A DNA stretch of 31,945 nucleotides from NCBI GenBank assembly GCA_003151895.1, contig PLYX01000226.1:1-31945 (forward strand), read 5' to 3'. Position numbers and translations under genes: made by a program. Shown here piece by piece: positions 21,992-29,931 of the stretch; position 1 is the stretch's first letter; each line of letters starts with the position of its first letter. The DNA is from Solirubrobacterales bacterium (lineage in GTDB: Bacteria; Actinomycetota; Thermoleophilia; Solirubrobacterales; Solirubrobacteraceae). The notes below the pieces were generated by a model. It ran no database searches. It saw nothing but the letters and a program-made list of their open reading frames with translations, and was not told where the DNA came from.

Positions 21992-23239
21992 ATGCTCCAG
22001 CGCGTAGCCGTCGGTCGCTGGTCGCTTGATGCCTACCGGGACGTCGTCCCCGAACGCATTCTGGTCGAGCTGCGCGAGCAGGCGCAGGCGCTTGCGGGCG
22101 CGCGCATCCTGCACATCAACGCGACCTCCTACGGCGGCGGAGTGTCCGAGCTGTTGCGCTCCTCGGTGCCCTTGCTGCGCGATCTCGGGCTGGCCGTCGA
22201 CTGGAAGGTGATCGCCGGGCGCGCTGACTTCTTCAAGGCCACCAAGGCGCTGCACAACGGGCTGCAGGGAGCCAGCCAGGCGCCGACCGAGGCCGAGAAG
22301 GCGGCCTGGCTGGACTGCGCTCGCGAGAACGTTCACGAAATCGACGGGGGCTACGACTTCATCGTCGTGCACGATCCCCAGCCCGCGGCGCTGCGGGCGA
22401 TGTATGGCAAGGGAGACGCTCGCTGGGTGTGGCGCTGCCACATCGACACATCCGAGCCCAACCCGGAGACGTGGGCGTTCCTGCGACCGTACCTCGCGGA
22501 GTTCGACGCGGCCGTGTTCACGATGGCGCAGTTCGTGCCGCCCGACCTGCCCGTGGCGCGCGTGCGCACGATCCCGCCCGCGATCGATCCGCTCAGCCCG
22601 AAGAACTTCGAGCTTGCCGATGAGACGGCCAGGCAGATCCTCGACTGGATCGGCGTCACGATGCCGGGGCGGCTCGTCACACAGGTGTCGCGCTTCGACG
22701 CGTGGAAGGACCCGCTCGGCGTGATCGCCGCCTACCGGCTGGTGCGCGAGGAGATTCCAGACCTGCAGCTCGCGCTCGTCGGGTCGATGGCGCTCGACGA
22801 CCCCGAGGGGTGGGACGTGTACAGGCAGGTCGCCGAGCACGCCGGCGACGACGAGCTGATCCACCTGTACACAAACCTCACCGGTGTCAGCAACGTCGAG
22901 GTGAACGCTTTCCAGCGACTCTCCGACGTGGTGGTGCAGAAGTCGATTCGCGAGGGCTTCGGGCTCGTTGTCTCGGAGTCGATGTGGAAGGGCACGCCGG
23001 TGGTCGCCGGCCGCGCCGGCGGCATCCCGCTGCAGATGCCCGAGGGCGTGGGCGGTCTGCTCGTAGACTCGGTCGAGCAGTGCGCCGAGGCGATGCTCAA
23101 GCTGCTGGGAGACCGCGCGCTCGCCCGGGAGCTCGGTCATGCCGGGCACGAGCATGTGCGCGAGCACTTCCTGCTGCCGCGGCTGCTCGCCGACGAGCTG
23201 AGACTGCTGGGTGAGCTCGGGACGCGGGCAACTGGATGA
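21992..23239 (+). CDS. treT: TreT-type trehalose synthase (glycosyltransferase family 4)
   Basis: 415 residues, matching the archaeal TreT proteins in length and order of motifs: H-I-N-A-T-S-Y-G-G-G-V-S-E-L-L at 41-55, W-K-V-I near 71, H-N-G-L-Q-G at 88-93, H-D-P-Q-P at 127-131, R-C-H-I-D at 148-152, P-P-A-I-D-P-L-S at 195-202, Q-V-S-R-F-D-A-W-K-D-P at 231-241, D-D-P-E-G-W at 269-274, N-L-T-G-V near 295-299 and S-I-R-E-G-F-G-L with E329 near 318-329. TreT makes trehalose from NDP-glucose and glucose, reversibly. Trehalose phosphorylase-like activity is the main alternative. The gene follows the ABC exporter by 4 nt, with GGGGG 9 nt before ATG 21992. In archaea treT is usually next to a sugar importer, so the exporter partner is unusual. 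Confidence 0.88.
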   Translation: MLQRVAVGRWSLDAYRDVVPERILVELREQAQALAGARILHINATSYGGGVSELLRSSVPLLRDLGLAVDWKVIAGRADFFKATKALHNGLQGASQAPTEAEKAAWLDCARENVHEIDGGYDFIVVHDPQPAALRAMYGKGDARWVWRCHIDTSEPNPETWAFLRPYLAEFDAAVFTMAQFVPPDLPVARVRTIPPAIDPLSPKNFELADETARQILDWIGVTMPGRLVTQVSRFDAWKDPLGVIAAYRLVREEIPDLQLALVGSMALDDPEGWDVYRQVAEHAGDDELIHLYTNLTGVSNVEVNAFQRLSDVVVQKSIREGFGLVVSESMWKGTPVVAGRAGGIPLQMPEGVGGLLVDSVEQCAEAMLKLLGDRALARELGHAGHEHVREHFLLPRLLADELRLLGELGTRATG

Positions 23240-23260
23240 GGGGTCGGGGGGCGGAGATGT

Positions 23261-23333
23261 GTGTTCTATTTTGGGAAATTTTGCCATAGTATTTACATTC
23301 TGTATCTATTATTGTAGTTAACAAAAAGTTAAT
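23261..23333 (+). promoter_or_regulatory. AT-rich promoter region of the P2-type ATPase gene
   Basis: About 25% GC over 73 bp (18 of 73) in a genome near 70%. It contains a possible -10 TATTAT (23307-23312) and a direct repeat AGTTAA at 23316-23321 and 23327-23332, exactly 11 bp apart. The second copy overlaps the start codon ATG 23332. Direct repeats with an 11-bp period are typical binding sites for OmpR/PhoB-family response regulators. No Shine-Dalgarno is visible. Confidence 0.55.
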
Positions 23334-26181
23334 GGCCCCCCCAACCCCTTTGGGTTCGAACTCGCCCGTGTCGCCTGACCCCGAGGAGCGCGTCGCGCTG
23401 CTGCTGCGCAACCTGCGGGCGACCAGCTCGGGCCTCTCCTCGCGCGAGGCGGAGCGGCGCCTTGTGCAGTACGGCCCCAACGAACTGCGCCGCCGCGGCG
23501 GACGGCGCTGGCCGAAGGAGCTCGCTCGCCAGCTCACGCACCCGCTCGCGCTGCTGCTGTGGGTGGCGGCGGGCCTGTCGTTCGCCGTGGGCAATCTGAC
23601 GGTGGCCGTCGCCGTGCTGCTGGTGATCCTGTTGAACGCGGCGTTTGCGTTCGTGCAGGAGATGCAGGCCGAGCGGGCGGTGGAGGCGCTGGCCCGCTAC
23701 ATGCCCCAGCAGGTCACGGTGCTGCGCGACCGCGCCCCGGCGACGATCGACGCCACCCTCCTGGTGCCCGGGGACATCGTGTTGCTGGAGGAGGGGGAGC
23801 GCATCGCGGCCGACATGCGCCTGCTGTCCGGTGCCGTCGAGGTTGACCTCTCCACGCTGACGGGAGAGTCCGTGTCCGTGCTGCGCGCGGCCGACCTGAT
23901 CGACGTGGACGTGCCGCGACTGGCCGCGAGGGACCTCGTGTTCAGCGGCACGACCTGCACCGGGGGCGAGGCGCGGGGTGTGGTGTTCGCCACCGGCATG
24001 CACACCGAGCTGGGCCGGATCGCGTCGCTGTCGGAGCGCGTCAAGGAAGAGCTCAGTCCCCTGGAGCGCCAGGTGCGCCGCGTGGCGTGGCTGATCGCGG
24101 GTGTCGCGGTCGCGATGGCGGTGGCGTTCATTCCCGTGGCGATCTTCGGCGCCGGGCTCTCGCTGAACGGCAGCGTCGTGTTCGCGGTGGGGCTGCTCGC
24201 CGGGAACGTGCCGGAGGGTCTGTTGCCGGTGATAACCCTGGCGCTGGCGGTCGCCGTGCGCGGGCTCGCGCGCCGGGGCGCGCTGGTCAAGCGATTGAGC
24301 GCTGTGGAGACGCTCGGCTCCACCGACGTGGTGTGCACCGACAAGACCGGGACGTTGACGGAGAACCGGATGCGGCCGGTGGCGGTGTGGACGCCGAACA
24401 CGGAAGTCGTGTTTGAAGGTGAGAGCAGTCCCTCTCAAGGTCAGTGGTCGCGGGTGCTCGAGCCGCGGGGTGAGAGCGGCGCCTCTCCGGGCCAGGCGCC
24501 GCGGGACGCCGCTGTGCGGGCGCTGGCCGACACCGCGGCGGCGTGCAACAACGCCCGCCTGGACTCGGGCGAGGGGAACGTGGGAGACCCAACCGAGGTG
24601 GCGGTCCTGATGGCGGCACGCGCCCTTGGCGCGAACGTCGAGGCCGAGCAACGCGAACGCGGGCGCCGCCACCTGTACAACTTCGATCCCGAGCTGAAGC
24701 TGATGTCGACGCTCGACGCCGACGGCTCGGATCTCTGGTTGCACACGAAGGGCGCGCCAGAGTCGGTGCTGGCGCTCTGCACGAGCACCCTGTCGGCCGG
24801 CGGGGAGCCGCGCCCGTTCGATGCGAGCGAGCGAGCGGGCGCCATGAGGCAGGTGGAGAGCTTCGCCGGTCGGGGCCTGCGCGTGCTGGCGCTCGCGCGC
24901 CGGACCCTGGACACGGGCGAGGAGCCGCCTCCGCGCGATCAGGCCGAGCGGGAGCTGTGCTTCCTGGGCTTGGCGACGATGTTCGACCCGCCCCGCGCGG
25001 AGGTGGCGGAGGCCGTGGCGCGCTGTCACAGCGCCGGCATCCGCATCATCGTGATCACCGGCGACCATCCCCTCACGGCCGCGGCGATCGCGGGTCTGGT
25101 GGGGATCGGCGGCGCCGACCCTCAGGCGGTCGACGCGAGCCGGATCGACCACACCCACGAGCGCGAGCTGGAGGAGCTCTTGGCCGGCGGGCGGGAGCTG
25201 ATCTTCTCCCGCTCCTCACCGGAGACAAAGCTGCAGATCGCCGAGGCGCTGCGCGCGCAGGGCCACGTGGTCGCGATGACGGGCGACGGGGTCAACGACG
25301 CGCCGGCGCTGCGCCGCGCCGACATCGGCGTCGCGATGGGCCGCTCCGGCACCGACGTGGCGCGCGAGGCGTCCACGATGGTCCTCACGGACGACAACTT
25401 CGCCTCGATCGCGATCGCCGTGCAGGAAGGCAGGCGCGTCTACGACAACATCCGCAAGTTCATCGTCTACATATTCGCCCACGCCACACCCGAGGTGGTC
25501 CCGTTCCTCGTGTTCGCGCTCGGCGGCGGGCTGATCCCGCTGCCGCTCACGGTGATGCAGCTGCTCGCCTTCGACGTCGGCAGCGAGACCCTGCCCTCGC
25601 TCGCCCTGGGACGCGAGCCCGCGGAGCCCGACATCATGGAGCGTCCTCCGCGCCCTCGCTCGGAGGGGGTGATCCGCGCACCGATGCTGATCCGCGCCTG
25701 GCTCTTCCTGGGGGTCCTGGTGGCGGCGCTGCAAATGGGCGGCTTCTTCTATGTGCTGAGCGGCGCGGGCTGGCACCCGGGCGCCTCCGTTGGGACGGGC
25801 ACGCCCTTGCATCACGCCTATCTGCAGGCCACCACGATGAGCTTCCTCGGGATGATCGCCGGGCAGATCGGCACCGCCTTCGCGGTGCGCACGCGGCGGA
25901 CCTCGCTGCGCCAGGTCGGGGTCTTCAGCAACCGCTACCTGATCTGGGCGATCCTCGCCGAGCTGGCGCTCGCCGCGGTGTTCGTGTACACGCCCGCGTT
26001 TCAGGCGCTGCTCGGCACCGCCGGCCTGCCCCCGCGCGATCTGGTGCTGCTCGTTCCCTATCCGTTCGTGGTGTGGGGCGCGGACGAGCTGCGGCGTTGG
26101 GTGATCCGCCGCACGCGGGCGCCGTCCTCGCGCTCCACCTCGTCGAGTCCGAGCTCGAGCTCCGCGAGCGCGCGCTCGTGA
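23332..26181 (+). CDS. Na+/K+-ATPase-like P2-type cation ATPase
   Basis: 949 residues, about ten membrane segments. N-terminal cation-ATPase domain at about 15-90 (G-L-S-S-R-E-A-E-R-R-L), actuator L-T-G-E-S near 179-183, M4 motif N-V-P-E-G-L-L at 292-298, phosphorylated Asp337 in D-K-T-G-T-L-T, K-G-A-P-E near 474-478, and G-D-G-V-N-D at 651-656. N-V-P-E-G-L-L, the following V-K-x-L-x-A-V-E-T-L-G-S-T, and the M6 motif with Asp748 and Glu752 (D-V-G-S-E-T-L-P; Na,K-ATPase has Asp at both) resemble the animal Na,K/H,K-ATPase group more than SERCA. M5 has Pro720-Glu721 as in Na,K-ATPase, but a His (717) where that enzyme has Ser775. Ion specificity is undetermined. Codons around 363-390 hold a repeated low-complexity insert. 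Its 3' end overlaps atpD on the other strand by 124 nt. Confidence 0.88.
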   Translation: MAPPTPLGSNSPVSPDPEERVALLLRNLRATSSGLSSREAERRLVQYGPNELRRRGGRRWPKELARQLTHPLALLLWVAAGLSFAVGNLTVAVAVLLVILLNAAFAFVQEMQAERAVEALARYMPQQVTVLRDRAPATIDATLLVPGDIVLLEEGERIAADMRLLSGAVEVDLSTLTGESVSVLRAADLIDVDVPRLAARDLVFSGTTCTGGEARGVVFATGMHTELGRIASLSERVKEELSPLERQVRRVAWLIAGVAVAMAVAFIPVAIFGAGLSLNGSVVFAVGLLAGNVPEGLLPVITLALAVAVRGLARRGALVKRLSAVETLGSTDVVCTDKTGTLTENRMRPVAVWTPNTEVVFEGESSPSQGQWSRVLEPRGESGASPGQAPRDAAVRALADTAAACNNARLDSGEGNVGDPTEVAVLMAARALGANVEAEQRERGRRHLYNFDPELKLMSTLDADGSDLWLHTKGAPESVLALCTSTLSAGGEPRPFDASERAGAMRQVESFAGRGLRVLALARRTLDTGEEPPPRDQAERELCFLGLATMFDPPRAEVAEAVARCHSAGIRIIVITGDHPLTAAAIAGLVGIGGADPQAVDASRIDHTHERELEELLAGGRELIFSRSSPETKLQIAEALRAQGHVVAMTGDGVNDAPALRRADIGVAMGRSGTDVAREASTMVLTDDNFASIAIAVQEGRRVYDNIRKFIVYIFAHATPEVVPFLVFALGGGLIPLPLTVMQLLAFDVGSETLPSLALGREPAEPDIMERPPRPRSEGVIRAPMLIRAWLFLGVLVAALQMGGFFYVLSGAGWHPGASVGTGTPLHHAYLQATTMSFLGMIAGQIGTAFAVRTRRTSLRQVGVFSNRYLIWAILAELALAAVFVYTPAFQALLGTAGLPPRDLVLLVPYPFVVWGADELRRWVIRRTRAPSSRSTSSSPSSSSASARS
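24418..24495 (+). repeat. 27-bp near-repeat, two copies 51 bp apart, in the P2-ATPase gene
   Basis: Copies begin at 24418 and 24469, each starting GGTGAGAGC and ending with a Gly-Gln codon pair. They encode G-E-S-x-x-S-x-G-Q segments in the early nucleotide-binding domain, in frame. Confidence 0.6.
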
Positions 26182-26699
26182 GCGGGGATCCAGCGGCGCT
26201 CGATGGCGACGCGCCGCAGGGTGGTGGCGCGCAGGTCAGTTCGGATTCGCTCGAGGGCGCTCTGGAGGACGCCTAGCTGAACAGCCGCCTCGAGCGCCCG
26301 CCGGTGCGCCGCGGCGGCGCAGTACAGAGCGGCGCCGGCGCCGGCCGGCACGAGCTCGCGCTCGGAGGGCAGCTCCAGCTGGGCATCCGCGGGGCACCTG
26401 ACGCCGAGGATCGTCCGCCGGCTCACAGTCACCCGCGCGAGCGCGGTGGGCGCGGTGGGGGCGCAGTCCAGCGGCCGCTCCCCTCCAAGCATCGCCGCGC
26501 GCACCAGCCAGCGCTCGGCCTCACGGGCGCGCTGCTCCCACTCGCCGCGCGCCTGCGCGAGCAGTGGCTCCAGGAGTCTGCGCTCGCGCAACAGGGCGTG
26601 TTGCTTCTCGCCCAGCAGCTCGGCGCCGCGGCGCGCCACCTCCAGGCGGTGCGCGAGCCAGGGGCCGCCCCCACGGCCGGGAGGATGGCGGACCTTCAC
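26058..26699 (-). CDS. atpD: A/V-type ATPase subunit D
   Basis: 213 residues. Central-stalk coiled-coil subunit that rotates inside the A3B3 head. The N-terminal L-A-H-R-L-E-V-A-R-R-G-A-E-L-L-G-E-K and the C-terminal R-R-V-A-I-E-R-R-W-I-P then E-L-x-L-x-E-V-E-R-E-D are the family's two helical signatures. GTG 26699 overlaps the atpB stop (GTGA) and is preceded by GGGGGTGGAGCG, the third copy of a 26-bp repeat. Last gene of the operon. Its final 124 nt are antisense to the 3' end of the P2-ATPase gene; both ends encode conserved residues (here V-E-R-E-D, there the last membrane segment), so the overlap is real. Confidence 0.9.
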   Translation of the reverse strand: MKVRHPPGRGGGPWLAHRLEVARRGAELLGEKQHALLRERRLLEPLLAQARGEWEQRAREAERWLVRAAMLGGERPLDCAPTAPTALARVTVSRRTILGVRCPADAQLELPSERELVPAGAGAALYCAAAAHRRALEAAVQLGVLQSALERIRTDLRATTLRRVAIERRWIPAHERALAELELGLDEVEREDGARVRRITQRRSSSAPHTTNG

Positions 26700-26770
26700 C
26701 GCTCCACCCCCGTGCGAACCGTCATCGCTCCACCCCCGCGCCCACGTTCACCGCCCACCCCCGCGTAGTG
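26694..26770 (-). repeat. 26-bp translation-initiation module, three tandem copies, at the atpB/atpD junction
   Basis: On the minus strand GGGGGTGG(A)GCG followed by (G/A)TGA occurs three times, with start codons at 26751 (GTG), 26725 (ATG) and 26699 (GTG, the atpD start), exactly 26 bp apart. Starts 1 and 2 each open a nine-codon frame whose TGA overlaps the next start. Copy 1 lacks the A of GGAG, and this one-base loss lets atpB read through to the TGA of copy 3. Confidence 0.85.
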
Positions 26771-28135
26771 GGCGTCCAGCGCGGCGGTCGAGAGCATCGT
26801 CAGCTCCGCGCGCGGCAGCCGCGAGACGATCCGCCAGCCGCGCTCCAGCGTCTCCTCCAGCGTGCGGTCCTCGTCGCGACCCTGGGCGAGCAGCTCGGCG
26901 TTCATCGCCGCGGCGAACTCGAGTCGCGTGCGCTCGGAGCTCGACAGCGCGTCCTCGCCGAGCACTTCAGCCAGCTCGCTTGCGCGGCGGGCCTCGGCGG
27001 CCAGCGCGTAGATCTGCGCCGCCAGTTCGAGATGGTCCTCGCGCGTGCGGCCGGGCCCGGCGCCGAGGCGCATCAGCCGCGACAGCGAGCCGAGCGCGTC
27101 GAGGGGCGGGTAGATGCCGGCGGCGTGGAGCTCGGGCGAGAGCACGAGCTGGCCCTCGGTGATGTAGCCGACGGTGTCGGGCACCGGGTGGTTGATGTCA
27201 CCGGCGGGCATCGTCAGCACCGGCACCTGGGTGATCGAGCCGGGCCTGCCCTTGATCCGGCCCGCGCGCTCGAGCAGCGAGGCCAGGTCGCTGTAGAGGT
27301 GGCCGGGGTAGCCGCGCCGCGACGGGATCTCCCCGCGGCCCGCGGCGACCTCGCGCAGCGCCTCGCACCAGCTCGTCAGGTCGGCCATCACGACGAGCAC
27401 GTGGCGCTCGCACTCGAACGCGAGATCCTCGGCGATCGTGAGCGCGATCTGGGGAGTCACGATCCGCTCGACGAGCGGATCGTCTGCCGTGTTGAGCAAC
27501 ACGACGAGGTCTCCTGTAGCGCCGCGGGCGGCGAGCGCCGCGCCGACCTCCGCGGCGTCGGCATGCGTGATCCCGATCGCCGCGAAGACGACGGCGAACG
27601 GCTCTTCCGCAGCGCGCGCCTGCGCGGCGATCTGGGCCGCAAGGTCCAGGTGCGGGAGTCCCCCGACGGAGAAGATCGGCAGCTTCTGCCCGCGCACGAG
27701 CGTCGCCAGCCCGTCGATCGCAGAGACGCCGGTCAGCACGGCCTCGCTCGGCGCAGCCCGCGACGCGGGGTTGATCGGCTCGCCGGCGATCGCCTGCGTC
27801 CGCTCGGAGAGGATCGGCGGCCCGCCGTCGAGCGGCTCGCCGCGGCCATTGCAGATCCGGCCCAGCCATCCCTCCCCTACCGGGATCCGCATCGGCGAGC
27901 CGCTGAAAGCCACGCGGACGCCGGCCGCGCCGATCCCACCGGTGCCCTCGAGCACCTCGACGACGGCCAGATCACGCTCGACTTCGATGACGACTCCGTG
28001 ACGAACCTCGCCCGATCCGAGCCGGATCTCGCCGACCTCGTCCCAGCCGACTCCCTCGACGTCTGCCACGACGAGCAGCGGGCCGCGGATCTCGCGCACG
28101 CGCGTGTACTCGATCGGTGCGATCGGCGCGCTCAT
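26696..28135 (-). CDS. atpB: A/V-type ATPase subunit B
   Basis: 479 residues. Regulatory, non-catalytic nucleotide-site subunit of the A3B3 head: no Walker A at the usual place (S-V-G-G-L-P-H instead), but the V/A-type B signatures I-N-P-A-S-R near 121-126, G-V-S-A-I-D-G near 136-142, F-A-A-I-G-I-T near 185-191, N-T-A-D-D-P near 215-220, E-I-P-S-R-R-G-Y-P-G-H-L-Y-S-D-L-A-S-L near 270-288, T-M-P-x-x-D-I-x-H-P and T-x-G-Y-I-T-E-G-Q near 310-330. ATG 28135 overlaps the atpA stop (ATGA). The last 20 or so residues are Gly/Arg-rich and arise from the 26-bp repeats at the junction with atpD; without them the protein would end shortly after A-H-Y-A-G-V. Confidence 0.95.
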   Translation of the reverse strand: MSAPIAPIEYTRVREIRGPLLVVADVEGVGWDEVGEIRLGSGEVRHGVVIEVERDLAVVEVLEGTGGIGAAGVRVAFSGSPMRIPVGEGWLGRICNGRGEPLDGGPPILSERTQAIAGEPINPASRAAPSEAVLTGVSAIDGLATLVRGQKLPIFSVGGLPHLDLAAQIAAQARAAEEPFAVVFAAIGITHADAAEVGAALAARGATGDLVVLLNTADDPLVERIVTPQIALTIAEDLAFECERHVLVVMADLTSWCEALREVAAGRGEIPSRRGYPGHLYSDLASLLERAGRIKGRPGSITQVPVLTMPAGDINHPVPDTVGYITEGQLVLSPELHAAGIYPPLDALGSLSRLMRLGAGPGRTREDHLELAAQIYALAAEARRASELAEVLGEDALSSSERTRLEFAAAMNAELLAQGRDEDRTLEETLERGWRIVSRLPRAELTMLSTAALDAHYAGVGGERGRGGGAMTVRTGVER

Positions 28136-29931
28136 CCGAGCGCCCCCAAGCGCGCCAGCAGCTCGTCTGCGATCGCCTCGACACCGGCCGCATCGTCGGG
28201 CCCGACGCGCTCGCGCGCCCTCGCGGCATCAGACAGATCGAGCTCCTCGATGCGCGCCGCGGGGACGCCGCGGCCCACGAGCTCGAGCGCGCGGTCGTGC
28301 AGGTCGAGCACCATCGCCAGCAGAGCCGCCTGCTTGCCCGGCCCGCAGCGGGCGTCGTTCTCGCTGAGCGCGCTCTGCTGCAACACGGCCTCGCGCAGCA
28401 GCCGTCCCGTGAGCAGCACGATCCGTTCGGGGTCGGGCAGCGAGGCCACGCCGACCAGCTCGGCCACGGCCTGCACCCGGTCGGCGTCGGCGAGCAGCGC
28501 GACGGCTCGTCCACGCCGCTTCGCCCACTCCGCGTCGCCTTGCTCGGAATGCCACTGCGCGACCGGCGCTACGTCGCGCGAGGAGGACGCGGTCCAGCTG
28601 ACGGCGGGGTAGTGGCGCGCGTACGCCAGGTCGCGGTCGAGCGACCACATCGTGCGCACGAAGCGCCCCGTGTGCGCCGTGACCGGCTCGGCCATGTCGC
28701 CACCGGGGGGCGAGACGGCGCCGAGGATCGTCACCGAGCCGACGCCGCCCGCGAGCGTCTGCACGCGCCCGGAGCGCTCGTAGAACGAGGCGAGCGCCGG
28801 GGCGAGGCTCGCCGGGAAGCCCTCCTCGGCCGGCAGCTCGCCGGTACGGGAGGCGAGCTCGCGCAGCGCCTCGGCCCAGCGCGAGGTGGAGTCGGCGATC
28901 ACGAGCGCGTCGTAGCCCATGTCGCGGTAGAGCTCGGCGACGGTGGCGCCCGCGTAGACGCTCAGCTCGCGTGCCATCAGCGGCATGTTGGAGGTGTTGG
29001 CGATCATGACCGTGCGGTCGAGCAGCGAGCGTCCGGTGCGCGGGTCCTGCAGCGCCGAGATCTCCTCGAGCAGGTCGGCGAGCTCGTTGCCGCGCTCGCC
29101 GCAGCTCACATACACGATCACGTCGGCGTCACACCACTTGGCGATCTGCTGGAGCAGCACCGTCTTGCCCGTGCCGAAGCCGCCCGGGACGGCCGCGGTC
29201 GAGCCGCGGGCGACGGGGAACAGCAGGTCGAGCGCACGCTGGCCGGTGCTGAGCGGCAGCGACGCCCCGATCCGCATACCGCCCGGCCGCGGCGCTCGCA
29301 GCGGCCACGGGTGTGCGAGACGCAGCTCGCGCCCGCCGACACGGGCAACCGGCTCGGCGGTCGTGTAGTCGCCCGCCGCCGCCACCCACTCGAGCTTCCC
29401 CGCGACATCCGGCGGCGCCAGGATGCGCGCCTCGATCGCCTCGCTCTCGGGTACGGTTCCAAGTACCGCGCCGGCGCTCACGTGATCGCCGGGGCTCACG
29501 CGGGGCGTGAAGCGCCAGCGGCGCTCGGGGTCGAGCGTCGGCGCCCGCGCACCCGGAACGAGACGCTCTCCCATTACCGACAGGCGGCGCAGCATCCCGT
29601 CGAACACGCCGCCGATCAGCCCCGGACCGAGCTCCGCGGTGAGCGGACCGCTGCCGAGCCAAGCCGGCGCGCCCGGGGCGAGACCGCCGGTGTACTCGTG
29701 CGCCTGCACGACGGCGCGCTCCCCGCGCAGCGAGATCACCTCGCCGATGAGGTGCTCGTGCCCGACCTCGACCAGGTCGAGGATATGGGCATCGCCCATC
29801 CCGTCGAGCTCGATGACGGGACCGCTGACGCGCACCACGGTGGGTCCACCGGGTTCGACCGTCATACCCGCGACCGTGTCGGCGCTGCGCTCACCACCGG
29901 CGCCGGCGCCGTCCCGGGTTGCTCCCGTCAC
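28132..29931 (-). CDS. atpA: A/V-type ATPase catalytic subunit A
   Basis: 599 residues from GTG 29931. Catalytic subunit: N-terminal beta-barrel (V-S-G-P-V-I-E-L), the long non-homologous insert characteristic of A subunits (about residues 100-220), P-loop G-G-F-G-T-G-K-T at 250-257, catalytic Glu in C-G-E-R-G-N-E near 277-283, N-T-S-N-M-P, A-D-S-T-S-R-W-A-E-A and G-D-M-A-E-P-V-T downstream. GTG 29931 is chosen because it overlaps the atpE TGA (GTGA), as at most junctions of this operon; ATG 29865, right before T-V-E-P-G-G-P-T-V-V-R-V-S-G-P, is the alternative and would remove a 22-residue Gly/Ala-rich lead. Its stop overlaps atpB (ATGA). It hydrolyses or makes ATP coupled to ion flow through subunits I and K. 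Confidence 0.95.
   Translation of the reverse strand: MTGATRDGAGAGGERSADTVAGMTVEPGGPTVVRVSGPVIELDGMGDAHILDLVEVGHEHLIGEVISLRGERAVVQAHEYTGGLAPGAPAWLGSGPLTAELGPGLIGGVFDGMLRRLSVMGERLVPGARAPTLDPERRWRFTPRVSPGDHVSAGAVLGTVPESEAIEARILAPPDVAGKLEWVAAAGDYTTAEPVARVGGRELRLAHPWPLRAPRPGGMRIGASLPLSTGQRALDLLFPVARGSTAAVPGGFGTGKTVLLQQIAKWCDADVIVYVSCGERGNELADLLEEISALQDPRTGRSLLDRTVMIANTSNMPLMARELSVYAGATVAELYRDMGYDALVIADSTSRWAEALRELASRTGELPAEEGFPASLAPALASFYERSGRVQTLAGGVGSVTILGAVSPPGGDMAEPVTAHTGRFVRTMWSLDRDLAYARHYPAVSWTASSSRDVAPVAQWHSEQGDAEWAKRRGRAVALLADADRVQAVAELVGVASLPDPERIVLLTGRLLREAVLQQSALSENDARCGPGKQAALLAMVLDLHDRALELVGRGVPAARIEELDLSDAARARERVGPDDAAGVEAIADELLARLGALG

Noticed and set aside
26699..26751. Nine-codon frames starting at 26751 and 26725 as real peptide genes
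   Set aside because: They follow from tandem duplication of the junction; there is no sign of selection on the peptides, so they are described as a translation-coupling feature only.
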